A DNA stretch of 64,000 bases from Draconibacterium mangrovi_A (GTDB lineage Bacteria; Bacteroidota; Bacteroidia; Bacteroidales; Prolixibacteraceae): the NCBI RefSeq assembly GCF_037646455.1, contig NZ_JBBIXN010000003.1, positions 372,001 to 436,000 on the forward strand. Reading direction: 5' to 3'. Below are positions 27,445 through 37,520 of the stretch, piece by piece. Both the position numbers and the translations under genes were made by a program. Each line of letters begins with the position of its first letter. Positions within the stretch are counted from its first letter, which is position 1. The notes under the pieces are model-generated. The model was not told the DNA's origin and did not search any database. It was given only the letters and a program-made list of their open reading frames with translations.

Positions 27445-28090
27445 TTATTTCTTCAGCAGTTTAAAAGCGTGGTTCCAGCTATTAGCCTCCAGTCCCGGAA
27501 TACACCAAAGCATTGCGAGTGGTTCAATAGCACGGGCAGCTTCTATAAATCCCATGTCCTGTGTTTCCCAACCAAATTCTTCTAGCAGAGTTTTTACTTC
27601 TTTTTTTGCAGCCTGGTTTTGTCCGCAAATAAACATGGTGGGTTTTTCGTCGAATTTCGGCTGAACCATGTGTAGACTACCCACTGAACTAAAGGCCTTC
27701 ACAAAATTGGCTTTTGGAGCCAGTTCCTGCAATTTCTTCCATCAGGCTTTTGTTGATGTCGGTAAAATAGCGTAACACACCATTCTCTGGTGCAGCATCG
27801 TCAATGGGATTCGTAGTGTCGATTACCGTTTTTCCTTCAAGGTTCTGGATCCCGATAGTATTGAGCACTTCTTTTGCTGCTGTTCCCTTTACGGCAAAAA
27901 CAATAAGCCGGCTCTGTGCAGCCGCATCTTCGGGTGTGGTGGCTACCAATTTCCCCTTAAACTCTTTTTCCAGTTCGTCGCGATGGCTTTGTTTTCTCGA
28001 TGAGATAAAAGTTTTGTACCCCAGATTTATAAAACCGTGTGCAAGGGCTTTTCCAACATTTCCGGATCCGATTATTCCTACTGTTTTCAT
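27445..28090 (-). pseudogene. NADP-dependent F420-type oxidoreductase, frameshifted
   Basis: Two overlapping minus-strand frames make up one gene of about 215 codons. The first (28090 to 27689) has the Rossmann start VGIIGSGNVGKALAHG. The second (27732 to 27445) carries the rest, from ELAPKANFVKAFSSVG to the C-terminus. The switch is at the AAA run of the coding strand (27733-27735): dropping one A restores MEELQELAPKANFV. The enzyme would be a small NADP-binding reductase of the F420-NADP oxidoreductase type. Otherwise undecayed, so this is either a very recent mutation or a sequencing error. Confidence 0.85.
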
Positions 28091-28230
28091 TTCAATATCT
28101 TTTATGTTATAATCTATTTATAAAAGAAGATTGGGCAATGAATTGTTTCGAAAATCGGATGAAATATGCTTTAATTTAGTTTAACGCATACTTTGGTGCA
28201 GAGGATAAACATATTTGATGTACCGCTAAA

Positions 28231-28569
28231 TTACAATATCGAATCAATATTTTCAGGCGGATTCCCAAGAACGGCTTTGTCGCCATTTACAACAATGGGC
28301 CGTTGCAACAGTTTCGGATTTTCAACCAGCACTTTTACCCATTCTTTGTCACTAAGGTTTTTCCCTTTAAACTGTTCCTTGTATACTTTTTCCTGCGTAC
28401 GGACAAAATCAAATGCAGGCCGGCCGGTTTTGGCGATTAAATCACTCAGCTCTTTTTCACTGATACCATCCTGAAGGTACTTTACGGTTTCAAAATCACA
28501 GCCTTTTTCTTCCAGATATTGCAGTCCTTTTCGACTTTTCGAGCAACGTGGGTTGTGGTAGATTTTCAT
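28231..28569 (-). CDS. ArsC/Spx-family thioredoxin-like protein
   Basis: A 112-residue protein beginning MKIYHNPRCSKSRKG, the active-site region of glutaredoxin-type arsenate reductases with Cys9, and containing RPIVVNGDKAVLGNPP near the end. The start is placed at ATG 28569 instead of a TTG two codons upstream. It may reduce arsenate with glutathione-like thiols, but no ars regulator or efflux pump is near, and YffB/Spx-like members have other roles. Confidence 0.82.
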   Translation of the reverse strand: MKIYHNPRCSKSRKGLQYLEEKGCDFETVKYLQDGISEKELSDLIAKTGRPAFDFVRTQEKVYKEQFKGKNLSDKEWVKVLVENPKLLQRPIVVNGDKAVLGNPPENIDSIL

Positions 28570-28589
28570 GGACAATTATTTTTCAAGAT

Positions 28590-30644
28590 CTAATTTGTAA
28601 TCGATTTAATGTAATTGTAGAAGTCTTCCTGTGCCCGGTATTTTTTGTCCTCGTTTCCTTTTGCATAATCGTTTGTTAGCAAGGGATCCAGTATTCGGGC
28701 TTTTGAATTATCGCTCAACTGGATAAAGAGTTGTTCCTTTAATTCAGCCTTAATCGAATCGTCGTAGATTGGGCAGGCTACCTCAACTCTGCGATTAAGG
28801 TTACGCGGCATCCAGTCGGCCGAGGAAATGTACATTTTTTCTTCGCCACCGGCGCCAAATAAAAAAAGTCTGGTATGTTCAAGGTACTTATCTACAATAC
28901 TAACGGCCGTGATGTTATCGCTGTAACCGTTGATTCCGATCTGCAAACCGAAAATTCCGCGAACGATCAGTTGCACCCTAACACCGGCTTGTGCGGCTTC
29001 ATATATTTTCATCATCATACCGGGATCGATCAAACTATTCATCTTTAAGATCATCCATGCAGGTTTCCCTTTTTTTGCAAGTTTAATTTCATTATCGATG
29101 TTTTTAACAAAGTGTTTTCGCATCGAGAACGGACTCACTACCAGGTGCTCGTAGTTGAAATGCAGGTAATTTTGCTTAAAAAAGTTGAATACCTTTTCCA
29201 CTTCATCTGCCAGTCTCGGATCGGCGGTCAGTAATCCTTTGTCGGTATATACTCTTGCTGTACCTTCGTGAAAATTACCGGTACCAATGTAAGCGTAATT
29301 GCGCATCTTACCCTCTTCTTTTCGTTGCACCCAGGCTAGTTTACTGTGTACTTTCATGCCGGGGACACCATTAATAACATCGGCGCCTTCTTCTTGTAAC
29401 TTGTTCGACCATAGTATGTTAGCCTCCTCGTCGAAACGTGCCTGCAATTCGATTACAACGGTTACCTTTTTCCCATTACGAACCGCATTTAACAAGGCAT
29501 TTACAACCTTCGAGGCCGGCGCCACACGGTAGATCGTTAATCCGATTTCTTTCACCTGCGGATCGATGGCTGCTTCACGAAGAAAATCGAGTAAGTGATT
29601 GAAGGTGTGGTAAGGGAAATGCAGCATGATATCCTTTTGCCGCATCATTTTCAGTACACTGGTAAAAGGAGGCAAGTCTTTGTGCCGCGATGGCGGGAGG
29701 TTGGTATAATAATGCTCTTTCTTCCCGATTTCAGGGAAGTTCATAAAATCTTTATGATTGTGGTAACGCCCCCCGGGAACCGCATCAGCTTTTGCCAGTT
29801 TCATCTTTTTGAGCAAAAACTCGAGCAGATCATCGGGCATGTATCGGTCGTAAAGCAAACGCACCGGTTTCCCTTTTTTACGTTTTTTAAGGCTGGTGCT
29901 CATTTTCTCGATAAAACTTTTCGAGATGTCGTCGTCCAGGTCTAGTTCGGCGTCGCGCGTAATTTTGATGGTGTAGGCATCGTGACGATCGTAATCGAAA
30001 TAAAAGAAAATATCAGCCAGGCAAAAACGGATGATATCATCGAGCATAATGACGTATTGTTTTCCCTCCTCTCCCGGGATAACCAGAAAGCGCGGCACAG
30101 ATCGCCCGGGAATCCGAATCAATGAATAAGCCTTATCTTCGGGTGTTTCTTCCTTCCAGAGTTTAATGGCCAGATAAACCGAGCGATCGCGTAAATACGG
30201 GAATTTGTTTTTTCCCAGCATTATTGGTACCAGATTGGGAAGCACTTTGTCGTAAAAATATTTTTTTACAAATTCACCCTGACTTTCGGTGAGCTCAGTT
30301 TCATCGATAATATAAATATCGCTCGCTTTCAGTTCATCAATAATATTTTTAAATATCTCCTGTACCTTTTCCTGGTGTTGATGAACGGTGGCATAAATCT
30401 TATTGTGTAATTCTGTAGGAGTCATTTCTCCCAGCAGGTTTTCCTCGTCTTTTCCAATGTCGACCATTCTTCGGACGGTGGCCACCCGAACCCTGAAAAA
30501 TTCATCGAGGTTGTTCGAGAAAATACCTATAAATCGAATTCGCTCGAATAAGGGAGTTTGTGGATCCTCAGCTTCCTGAAGCACCCGCTCGTTAAATGAT
30601 AACCAACTGATCTCCCTGTTAATGAATTTTTCGTTTCTATACAT
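28590..30644 (-). CDS. ppk1: polyphosphate kinase 1
   Basis: A 684-residue PPK1 with all four domains: the helical N-terminal domain beginning with NREISWLSFNERVLQEA, and the two phospholipase-D-like catalytic halves with the autophosphorylated His in GMKVHSKLAWV and the second His in IGTGNFHEG. It makes inorganic polyphosphate from ATP at the membrane. No ppx gene is adjacent. Confidence 0.94.
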   Translation of the reverse strand: MYRNEKFINREISWLSFNERVLQEAEDPQTPLFERIRFIGIFSNNLDEFFRVRVATVRRMVDIGKDEENLLGEMTPTELHNKIYATVHQHQEKVQEIFKNIIDELKASDIYIIDETELTESQGEFVKKYFYDKVLPNLVPIMLGKNKFPYLRDRSVYLAIKLWKEETPEDKAYSLIRIPGRSVPRFLVIPGEEGKQYVIMLDDIIRFCLADIFFYFDYDRHDAYTIKITRDAELDLDDDISKSFIEKMSTSLKKRKKGKPVRLLYDRYMPDDLLEFLLKKMKLAKADAVPGGRYHNHKDFMNFPEIGKKEHYYTNLPPSRHKDLPPFTSVLKMMRQKDIMLHFPYHTFNHLLDFLREAAIDPQVKEIGLTIYRVAPASKVVNALLNAVRNGKKVTVVIELQARFDEEANILWSNKLQEEGADVINGVPGMKVHSKLAWVQRKEEGKMRNYAYIGTGNFHEGTARVYTDKGLLTADPRLADEVEKVFNFFKQNYLHFNYEHLVVSPFSMRKHFVKNIDNEIKLAKKGKPAWMILKMNSLIDPGMMMKIYEAAQAGVRVQLIVRGIFGLQIGINGYSDNITAVSIVDKYLEHTRLFLFGAGGEEKMYISSADWMPRNLNRRVEVACPIYDDSIKAELKEQLFIQLSDNSKARILDPLLTNDYAKGNEDKKYRAQEDFYNYIKSITN

Positions 30645-30732
30645 TTTAGCCTAATTTTCGGGTGGAACAACTATTTCTACAAGATGCTAAAAGTGCCGGA
30701 TATTTGCAAGCAGATAATGCCGGGATTTATGC

Positions 30733-31822
30733 TTATTCGCCTCCGAATTCCATGAGGTATGCTTTAATAAATCCATCGAGTTCACCGTCGAGGACTGCAT
30801 TTACATTTCCGGTTTCAAAATTGGTGCGCAGGTCTTTCACCATTTTGTAGGGTTGCAGCACATACGAGCGAATCTGCGATCCCCATTCGATCTTCTTTTT
30901 CTGCGATTCGATCTCGGCCGTTTTCTCATGGCGTTTCCGCAGCTCCATTTCATAAAGCTGAGATTTTAACAAGCGCAAGGCATTTTCCTTGTTGCCGAGT
31001 TGCGAGCGGCTTTCGGTATTTTCGATGGTAATTCCGGTGGGAGCATGACGCAGTCGAACGCCCGTTTCCACTTTGTTTACATTCTGTCCGCCGGCGCCCC
31101 CGCTTCGGAAAGTGTCCCAGGTAATATCGGCCGGATTGATTTCAACCTCAATCGTATCGTCCACCAGCGGAGCCACATACACCGAGGTAAACGAGGTCAT
31201 GCGTTTATTTTGTGCATTGAACGGCGACAGGCGCACCAGCCGGTGAACACCATTTTCGCTTTTAAGGTAGCCATAAGCAAATTCGCCTTCAATTTCTATA
31301 GTACAACTTTTTATCCCAACTTCGTCGCCTGACTGCATGTCGGCAATCTTCATTTTGTAGCCGTTTTTTTCAATCCAGCGGGTGTACATCCTGAAAAGCA
31401 TGTCGGCCCAGTCGTTACTCTCGGTTCCGCCGGCGCCCGCATTTATGCGAAGCACCGCTCCCAGCCGGTCCTCTTCGTTACGCAGCATGTTCTGTGCTTC
31501 CAGTTCCTCCACCAAAACCAAGGTGTCGGAGTAAGCTTTGTCTACTTCCTCTTCACTGGCTTCTTCCATTTCGAAGAATTCGTAAAGTACCATGAAATCT
31601 TCTGTTGCCTGATCCACCTTTTTGAATCCGTCGGTCCACGATTTAATGGTGCGGATCTTTTTCATCTGGGCTTCAGCTTCTTTGGGATTATTCCAGAATT
31701 CGGGGTCTTGTGTTTTGAGTTCTTCTTCTTCTAATTCAATCAACTTTGCATCGTAGTCAAAGATGCCTCCTCAGCGCATCCCGGCGCTCAACAAGGTCTT
31801 TTACCTGTTCCTTTAAGATCAT
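30733..31822 (-). CDS. prfB: peptide chain release factor 2, programmed +1 frameshift
   Basis: RF2 ends translation at UGA and UAA. The gene begins at ATG 31822. After 21 codons an in-frame TGA (31759-31757) stops the first frame, at the sequence CTT TGA C. A +1 slip gives CTT-GAC and continues into the long frame to 30733, yielding 362 residues. The slip site is preceded by AGGAGG (31771-31766) with the same spacing as in E. coli. The GGQ loop is present (GGAGGQNVNK). RF2 thus controls its own level. Annotating only the long frame would lose the N-terminus. Confidence 0.95.
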
Positions 31823-31921
31823 TATTGTCTGTTTAATTTTTGATGGAAAGCAAAGGTAGCAAGATTTTTTTTGGGAGTGATATTGAAAAAGAATGATTTG
31901 TATTCTATTTCAGGTCGCTGA

Positions 31922-32320
31922 TCATTTTATTCTTTTGTATTGGCTGATAAATCCATCGAAGGCTTCATCGGCTAGTACAAGATCGCCGGAAGCATTAAAT
32001 GAAAATGAACGTCTCAGGTAACCATCACATTCAATCATATCGGTAATCTCTTGGTCGTAAATCGATTCAGATTGAATAATTCTGAAATCGCAATCGATAA
32101 GTAGCGAATCGTTGCGAACTAACTTGTATACTGAGTCGGAGGTGAATTCAAGGACAATCGTCTCGCCAGTAATTTCCGGAGTGTATGTTACGCCGGCAAT
32201 GCCTCCCGTACTACTCATCCAATTCCACTTTCCAATCAAATCATTGGGTCTCAAAACGTCATCGCTGCATGATGTAAAAGCGAAAAAAATCAGAATTGTT
32301 AATTGGAAGACGCGGTTCAT
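31922..32320 (-). CDS. lipocalin-like lipoprotein
   Basis: A 132-residue protein with a lipoprotein signal peptide ending FAFTSCS, so Cys17 is the likely lipidated residue. The mature part starts LIGKWNWMSSTGG, the usual opening of small lipocalin-like beta-barrels in Bacteroidota, and continues as alternating strands. Probably a periplasm-facing outer-membrane lipoprotein; ligand unknown. Confidence 0.75.
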   Translation of the reverse strand: MNRVFQLTILIFFAFTSCSDDVLRPNDLIGKWNWMSSTGGIAGVTYTPEITGETIVLEFTSDSVYKLVRNDSLLIDCDFRIIQSESIYDQEITDMIECDGYLRRSFSFNASGDLVLADEAFDGFISQYKRIK

Positions 32321-32420
32321 TTTCGATTTTGTTTTTTATTAAGATGTGAATTCCCCGGATAAGGTTGCGTAGTCAAATGAATATTTTTTGAATCGATAGT
32401 TGGCCGACTTGTGAATAGTG

Positions 32421-32813
32421 CTAACTGAACAACCTGATAAATTTGGGTGCAAAAATGATCAGTCCGGTAATGAAAGCTGCTAAAGCTGCCACAAAAACTC
32501 CTGCTGCAGCAAGGTCTTTCACCTTTTTTATTCGGTTGTTTCGTTCGGGGGAAATAAAATCGGCCAGGTTTTCGATGGATGTATTGAGGATTTCTGCAGT
32601 CAAAACCAGGCCCATAGCAAGAACAACTGCTATCCACTCAAAACGTGAAATGTTGAGAAAAATTCCGGCAATGATTACCAGCACAATAGCCAGCAAATGA
32701 ATGCGCGCGTTATGTTCCTCTTTGATCAATAATTTAATGCCATGAAAAGAATGTATAAAACTTTTTGCCCGGCGAGAGAGTGAGAATTTTTGTTGGTGCT
32801 TTTTAGCTGCCAT
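32421..32813 (-). CDS. dgkA: diacylglycerol / undecaprenol kinase family membrane protein
   Basis: A 130-residue protein with a basic N-terminus and three membrane helices. The family signature AEILNTSIENLADFIS (about residues 68-83) and the EEHNARIHLLA segment mark the DgkA/UdpK group. It phosphorylates diacylglycerol or undecaprenol in the inner membrane, for lipid recycling. Confidence 0.88.
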   Translation of the reverse strand: MAAKKHQQKFSLSRRAKSFIHSFHGIKLLIKEEHNARIHLLAIVLVIIAGIFLNISRFEWIAVVLAMGLVLTAEILNTSIENLADFISPERNNRIKKVKDLAAAGVFVAALAAFITGLIIFAPKFIRLFS

Positions 32814-32851
32814 GTTAAACTGAAAAAATGAGTACTTCGACTGCGGTCTGT

Positions 32852-33325
32852 TTACTGCTCCAGCGCCAGGTTCATATAACGGTGTATCAACTCGGGTTCG
32901 AATCCCCGGCTTTGGGTGTAGCGGATCACCTGGCCCATCTTCTCAAATTTATTTTTCTTTTTGATGGATTTGGCTTTGGCTTTCATCGTTTTAATCAGTA
33001 AATCCTTGTATTTTTCCTCGTCGATCACTTCCAGTCCGTGCTCAATTACTTCATCCGACAGGCCCTTCGATTTCAGGTAATAGCGCATTTTAATTTTGCC
33101 CCATTTGTTGAATTTAAATTTGTCTTTTACATAGGCCCGAACATAGCGCTCATCATCGATGTATTTCTCGTCGATCAGTTTATCGATGATCTCATCCACA
33201 ATTTCATCCACGATTTCGTAGGCCATGATTTTTTTGCGGATGTCAGCCGAGCACTGTTCCGAACGGCTGCAGAGCTGCGCCATTTTCGAATAAGCCTGTT
33301 TTATATTTTGGTCCTGATTTTCCAT
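32852..33325 (-). CDS. recX: regulatory protein RecX
   Basis: A 157-residue, highly charged, helical protein with the RecX three-helix repeats, for example RYVRAYVKDKFKFNKWGK followed by KMRYYLKSKGLSDEVIE. RecX binds RecA filaments and limits recombination. An acidic EIVDEIVDEIID run in the first repeat is unusual. recA is not in the window. Confidence 0.85.
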   Translation of the reverse strand: MENQDQNIKQAYSKMAQLCSRSEQCSADIRKKIMAYEIVDEIVDEIIDKLIDEKYIDDERYVRAYVKDKFKFNKWGKIKMRYYLKSKGLSDEVIEHGLEVIDEEKYKDLLIKTMKAKAKSIKKKNKFEKMGQVIRYTQSRGFEPELIHRYMNLALEQ

Positions 33326-33403
33326 GGAGCGAAAAATTTCTGTTAAAATTACAGAAAAAACGTTTGTCTACCTAACGTTTTCAGCATCATGAATTCGCTA
33401 ATT

Positions 33404-34132
33404 TTATAGTTCGTCGTGGAAAGAAGTTTCGACTTTTACACCGGTAAAGAATTCTTCCAGTTCGGCCAGCGTGGTGTCGGTTTTCTGCACATCGCGAACC
33501 ACTTTCCCTTTTTCCAAAATAACAATGCGCGAGCAAACATCGGCCACATGGTCGAGGTCGTGACTCGAGATCAGGATCGTTTTATCTTGCCGTTTCCCTA
33601 TTTCTTTAATGATGTTACGCAACTGGTACTGCGACGAAGGATCGAGGTTGGCAAAAGGTTCGTCTAGGACAATTACCTCGGAGTTTCCCATAAACGCACC
33701 CACAACACCTACTTTTTTCTGGTTTCCCTTCGAGAGGTCGCGAATAAACTTCTTTTTACCCAGAATTTCATCTTTAAAAAAGTCGCTGAATTTTTCGAGG
33801 AAGGCCGCAACGTCGGTGTCGTTCATATTACGTAGTTCGCCAATAAAACCAAAGTACTCGTCGGGCGTGAGGTAGCCAATGGTAAAACTCTCATCGATGT
33901 AAGCCGAAACCAGTTCTTTCCAGTCCTCTGATTTGGCCACGGGAATTTCGTTGATGAGTACTTTCCCGCGACTGGCCCGAATCAAGTCGAGTACCAGTGA
34001 GAAAAAGGTAGTTTTTCCGGCACCGTTGTTGCCAACCAATCCGAAGATTTCGCCTTTGTTGATCGTTAATTCAGGGATGTTCAGTACCGCTGTTCCGTTG
34101 TATTCTTTTTGTAAGTTGATGGATTGTATCAT
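33404..34132 (-). CDS. ABC transporter ATP-binding protein
   Basis: A 242-residue ATPase subunit: Walker A GNNGAGKTT, signature DLSKGNQKKVG, Walker B VIVLDEPFANLD and the switch His in ISSHDLDH. The start at ATG 34132 is preferred, since the 20 codons upstream come from the junk beside a dead four-helix-bundle gene. It most likely powers the DUF5687 membrane protein encoded upstream (34453-35916), forming an exporter of unknown substrate. Confidence 0.88.
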   Translation of the reverse strand: MIQSINLQKEYNGTAVLNIPELTINKGEIFGLVGNNGAGKTTFFSLVLDLIRASRGKVLINEIPVAKSEDWKELVSAYIDESFTIGYLTPDEYFGFIGELRNMNDTDVAAFLEKFSDFFKDEILGKKKFIRDLSKGNQKKVGVVGAFMGNSEVIVLDEPFANLDPSSQYQLRNIIKEIGKRQDKTILISSHDLDHVADVCSRIVILEKGKVVRDVQKTDTTLAELEEFFTGVKVETSFHDEL

Positions 34133-34237
34133 GATTTTATTAATGTTGGAAGATAGCAGCGCGAAGCTCGAAGTATTCACGTCAATCTTCATTTAATTAG
34201 TTAAACTTATTTCTAAATGCAATTAGCATGTTCATTA

Positions 34238-34390
34238 AATTGAATCAGCCGCTCTTCTTATTTGTGAAGAAAGATTTTACAGTTCATAGGCCGGAAAAGT
34301 TGATGCTGGTTTATTAATCATTTCTCCTAAATCCATAGCTTTTTGCCAAACAACTAATTTTTCAAACTTGAATTCTTTTGCTTTTTCCAT
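34238..34390 (-). pseudogene. four-helix-bundle (S23/IVP-type) protein remnant
   Basis: Minus-strand translation gives FEKLVVWQKAMDLGEM, a stop, then NLSSQIRRAADSI, which is the start of the common four-helix-bundle protein family; the rest is missing. GCTCGAAG-type inverted repeats lie near 34165 and 34428. The remnant sits between the ATPase and membrane genes of one ABC system and separates them. Confidence 0.75.
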
Positions 34391-34452
34391 GATCGAGTAA
34401 TTTTAAGATTATAAATGTCTTCCCGCTTCGAGCATCTCGCTTCCAGCTTTTT

Positions 34453-35916
34453 TTATGTGGACTTGTAGCCCGCCAGCATTTTATGTTTGCGTTTCAGGTA
34501 TTGGCCGGTAAAATAATCGATCAGTTTTGGATGAAGGATAATGCCGATTAGTCCGAGTGAGCCAAGAACAACATAAGCTGCCATATTTCCGAAAGCCACT
34601 GTTAACAAGCCGTAAACTGCTAGCGGACCCAATAAAATGGGGAAAGTGATCAGCCAGTTGGTGGCACTCATTCCCTGGTAGTTGAATGTGGCACGTTGGT
34701 CAAGATCGATCGATTTCCGGCTATTCAGTCCCAAGGCAAAAATTACCCAGGTATTTACGCCGATATTATAAAGTATCACCACAAAATGAATGTAAAGCAC
34801 TTTAGGCGTGATGAACATATAGCCTAGCGAAAGCAGGTAGAATATAATGTTGGTAACTGCCATCAGGAAAAATGCCGACTGCAATACCTGTTTCATTTTC
34901 ATGTTTTGTGCCATCAGCAGCGGGTAATACCTACTGTGCCAGGCCGGAAAGAACTGTCCGTACATCATGCTGAAAATGCCGGTCATGAACATGCCGCCAA
35001 GCACAATAATAAATTCGGGTCCGTCGGGTTTGTAATCACGGTAAATCAGCAGCCCGTAAAAAATAAAAAGTACCGACATCATGGCCGACTGCCGCGGACG
35101 TTTGTTGCGGGCAATCATTTTTACCTCCAGCGATAACATCTTGCCATATTCTCCCACCTGGTTTAGCCACGAGAAATCGTGAGTGGTGCCCTCTTTTTTC
35201 TTTTTCGTGAGTTCGTCGATGTAAAAACGGCTCCACAAATATTGTTGGTTAAGCAGGTACAATAGGGCAATTAATGCCGGGAAAAGCAGAGCTGTGATTG
35301 GCTGTGCAATTACCATATCGAACAGTTTTCCGAACTGTGCAGCGAAATCGAAAATGCCAAAATAATCAATGGCAAAAATGCCGGCGGCAAGTGCCAGAAA
35401 TCCATAAAAAAGGGCATTCGATTCGTTGGTTCGCCATTTTATATAGATGGCCAGGAAATGTTCGACAAAGATCATCAGGAAAAGTGATGCCAGCCAGGCC
35501 ACCAAAACCGGAGTTTCAAGCTCGTGTACGGCAATTTTCAGAACAAAAGGCAGCATTAATATCAACGGTAATACATTAAAAAAATGCAACAGCGATTTAT
35601 TCAACATGTAACGGGCTATTCGCTTGCGTTTTACCGGAGTGATCAGAAATGGCTGGTAGCCAAAGGTGGGCAGATTTTGTGCCATGACCCGAATGATGAG
35701 GTCGAAACCAACATATATAAAAATAAGTGCATTAAAAGCCTGCATTTTATCGGGTACTTCGGCCAGTTTTTCGGTAAGCTGAAATCCAAAAAATATACCG
35801 ACCAGCGAGAAATAGATTGCTAAAAAAATCAGCACACCCTTGGTCGCCATGTTTTTGTTCATCGTGGCCGATCGCACAAATTCGCGCCAGGCAAAGTAAA
35901 AGAAGTTACGTTTCAT
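34453..35916 (-). CDS. DUF5687 membrane protein, ABC permease-like
   Basis: A 487-residue integral membrane protein with about twelve hydrophobic segments, beginning FYFAWREFVRSATMNKNMATKG and carrying the KMLSLEVKMIARNKRPRQS block typical of DUF5687. These proteins are ABC-2-like permeases of Bacteroidota. The matching ATPase lies downstream at 33404-34132. Substrate unknown. Confidence 0.85.
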   Translation of the reverse strand: MKRNFFYFAWREFVRSATMNKNMATKGVLIFLAIYFSLVGIFFGFQLTEKLAEVPDKMQAFNALIFIYVGFDLIIRVMAQNLPTFGYQPFLITPVKRKRIARYMLNKSLLHFFNVLPLILMLPFVLKIAVHELETPVLVAWLASLFLMIFVEHFLAIYIKWRTNESNALFYGFLALAAGIFAIDYFGIFDFAAQFGKLFDMVIAQPITALLFPALIALLYLLNQQYLWSRFYIDELTKKKKEGTTHDFSWLNQVGEYGKMLSLEVKMIARNKRPRQSAMMSVLFIFYGLLIYRDYKPDGPEFIIVLGGMFMTGIFSMMYGQFFPAWHSRYYPLLMAQNMKMKQVLQSAFFLMAVTNIIFYLLSLGYMFITPKVLYIHFVVILYNIGVNTWVIFALGLNSRKSIDLDQRATFNYQGMSATNWLITFPILLGPLAVYGLLTVAFGNMAAYVVLGSLGLIGIILHPKLIDYFTGQYLKRKHKMLAGYKST

Positions 35917-35999
35917 TTCTTTGTTATGAGTATTTCGATTATGAGTATTGAGACTCTGGTTTTATTGTTAGTAATATGATATTAACTAAAGTTACAATT

Positions 36000-37439
36000 T
36001 CAATCCAAAATATCCGTCAATACCACGCCATCTTTGAATTGTTTAACATTTCCGTTTAAATCGTAAAGCTGTACCCACACAATGTAAACGCCCAGGTTGA
36101 GTCGATAGCCACTTTCGTTGGTTCCATCCCAATTTACAGTTTCTGAAGTTCCAAGTAAACTGTTTTGGGCGAGGGTGTGTACTTGTCGTCCTGCAGAATC
36201 GAAAATTTTAATCGAACATAAATAGCCTGGTTCGTCGAGTTCGAAATGAATGGAGTAGTTGTCGTGATATCCGTCGTTGTTGGGGGAGAAGGATTCGGGC
36301 TCGAAGGTTACAGCTAATTTCTCTACATCCTCATTCGCGGCTTGCGAATTTTTATACCCTGGAGTGCCATAGCCGGCAAACGATGAGGCCGATTGCCAGT
36401 TCTGAGGATCATTGGTTGGTGCCTCAAAGGAGATCCTTTCGAGCGAAACACCTTCGCGATCATGAAAAACCGGAAGGTGCAAGTCTTCGGTGTAGACCAA
36501 CTCATCTACGATTTCAAAGTCATTATTAAGCAACACCACAACATCCTCATCATTGTTAAACGATGGAAACTTTTCCATTTGCTGAAAACACTCCGAGCAT
36601 TCTATTGTAAACCACGGGAAAACGCTATTGGTATCTTTAGTAAGAGCAAGATACGACTGCGGTTCAAAGTCGATCTTTTCAGAAGTCAAGGGATAGATTT
36701 GAGTCAATTGATATTCTTTGTCGCGCGATGCAAGATAGAGCTTATTCAGTTGAATTAGTTTGTCGGAATAATTATAAATCTCCACATAATCTTCGCCATC
36801 AGGCACCGGATTAAACAGCACTTCGTTGATTAGTATATCTCCCGCTTCAATAATCACCGGATTCTTTTCTTCGCCTGTTACAACAACTTCATCGAGGATC
36901 ACTTTGTCGGCAGAATAGTGGTTATTCATGTGCACAACTATTTGCAGATTGCTACCATTTAATCCGGTTTGTACTGCGGTATCGGTACCCCAATTACCGT
37001 AGTTTTCAGCGTTAATTTCAAATGGAATTTTCTCATTCTGGTCCAGAGCGTAAAAAGCTTTCAGGTATTTGTTGTTTTCGTTGGCACCGCTTCCGGTTTC
37101 GCGGGCGATCAAACTTATTTGCACATTCTTGTATTCCGAGATGTCGATGTGTTCAGAAGTCCAGCTTAGTTCAGCATTAATATCGCGGCACTCGAAACGG
37201 CCACCTGAGGTTGAAACGGTTTTGGCGTAATCATCGGCATTTACGAGTTCCACCAAAGAATAGTCGAGCGTCCAGCTCGTAACTCCTTCAAAATCAATCT
37301 GAATGTCGGACTTTTCATCGTCGCCCCAAACTCCTTTGTTGGGCGTATTAAAGCTTTCCCTCCAAATTTCCTGCGAATACGAATTCAGGGATAATAACAA
37401 GATTGAGTATGTTAATAATTTTAGAAGATTGGGTGCCAT
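36000..37439 (-). CDS. secreted lamin-tail-domain protein
   Basis: A 479-residue exported protein. The start at ATG 37439 (not the TTG seven codons upstream) is followed by a signal peptide ending SLNSYSQ. An N-terminal beta-sandwich is followed by a lamin-tail domain (about 205-340, INEVLFNPVPDGEDYVEIYN) and a C-terminal FlgD-like Ig domain (SFSPNNDGYHDNYSIHF). No T9SS motif is clear after it. Likely periplasmic or surface-exposed; role unknown. Divergent from asd. Confidence 0.8.
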   Translation of the reverse strand: MAPNLLKLLTYSILLLSLNSYSQEIWRESFNTPNKGVWGDDEKSDIQIDFEGVTSWTLDYSLVELVNADDYAKTVSTSGGRFECRDINAELSWTSEHIDISEYKNVQISLIARETGSGANENNKYLKAFYALDQNEKIPFEINAENYGNWGTDTAVQTGLNGSNLQIVVHMNNHYSADKVILDEVVVTGEEKNPVIIEAGDILINEVLFNPVPDGEDYVEIYNYSDKLIQLNKLYLASRDKEYQLTQIYPLTSEKIDFEPQSYLALTKDTNSVFPWFTIECSECFQQMEKFPSFNNDEDVVVLLNNDFEIVDELVYTEDLHLPVFHDREGVSLERISFEAPTNDPQNWQSASSFAGYGTPGYKNSQAANEDVEKLAVTFEPESFSPNNDGYHDNYSIHFELDEPGYLCSIKIFDSAGRQVHTLAQNSLLGTSETVNWDGTNESGYRLNLGVYIVWVQLYDLNGNVKQFKDGVVLTDILD

Positions 37440-37520
37440 CACATTACTGATTACATGCAAAATACTAACTTTATCGCACTTATTTGACAGTAAGGACTTT
37501 AAATTATAAAATTATTTGAA

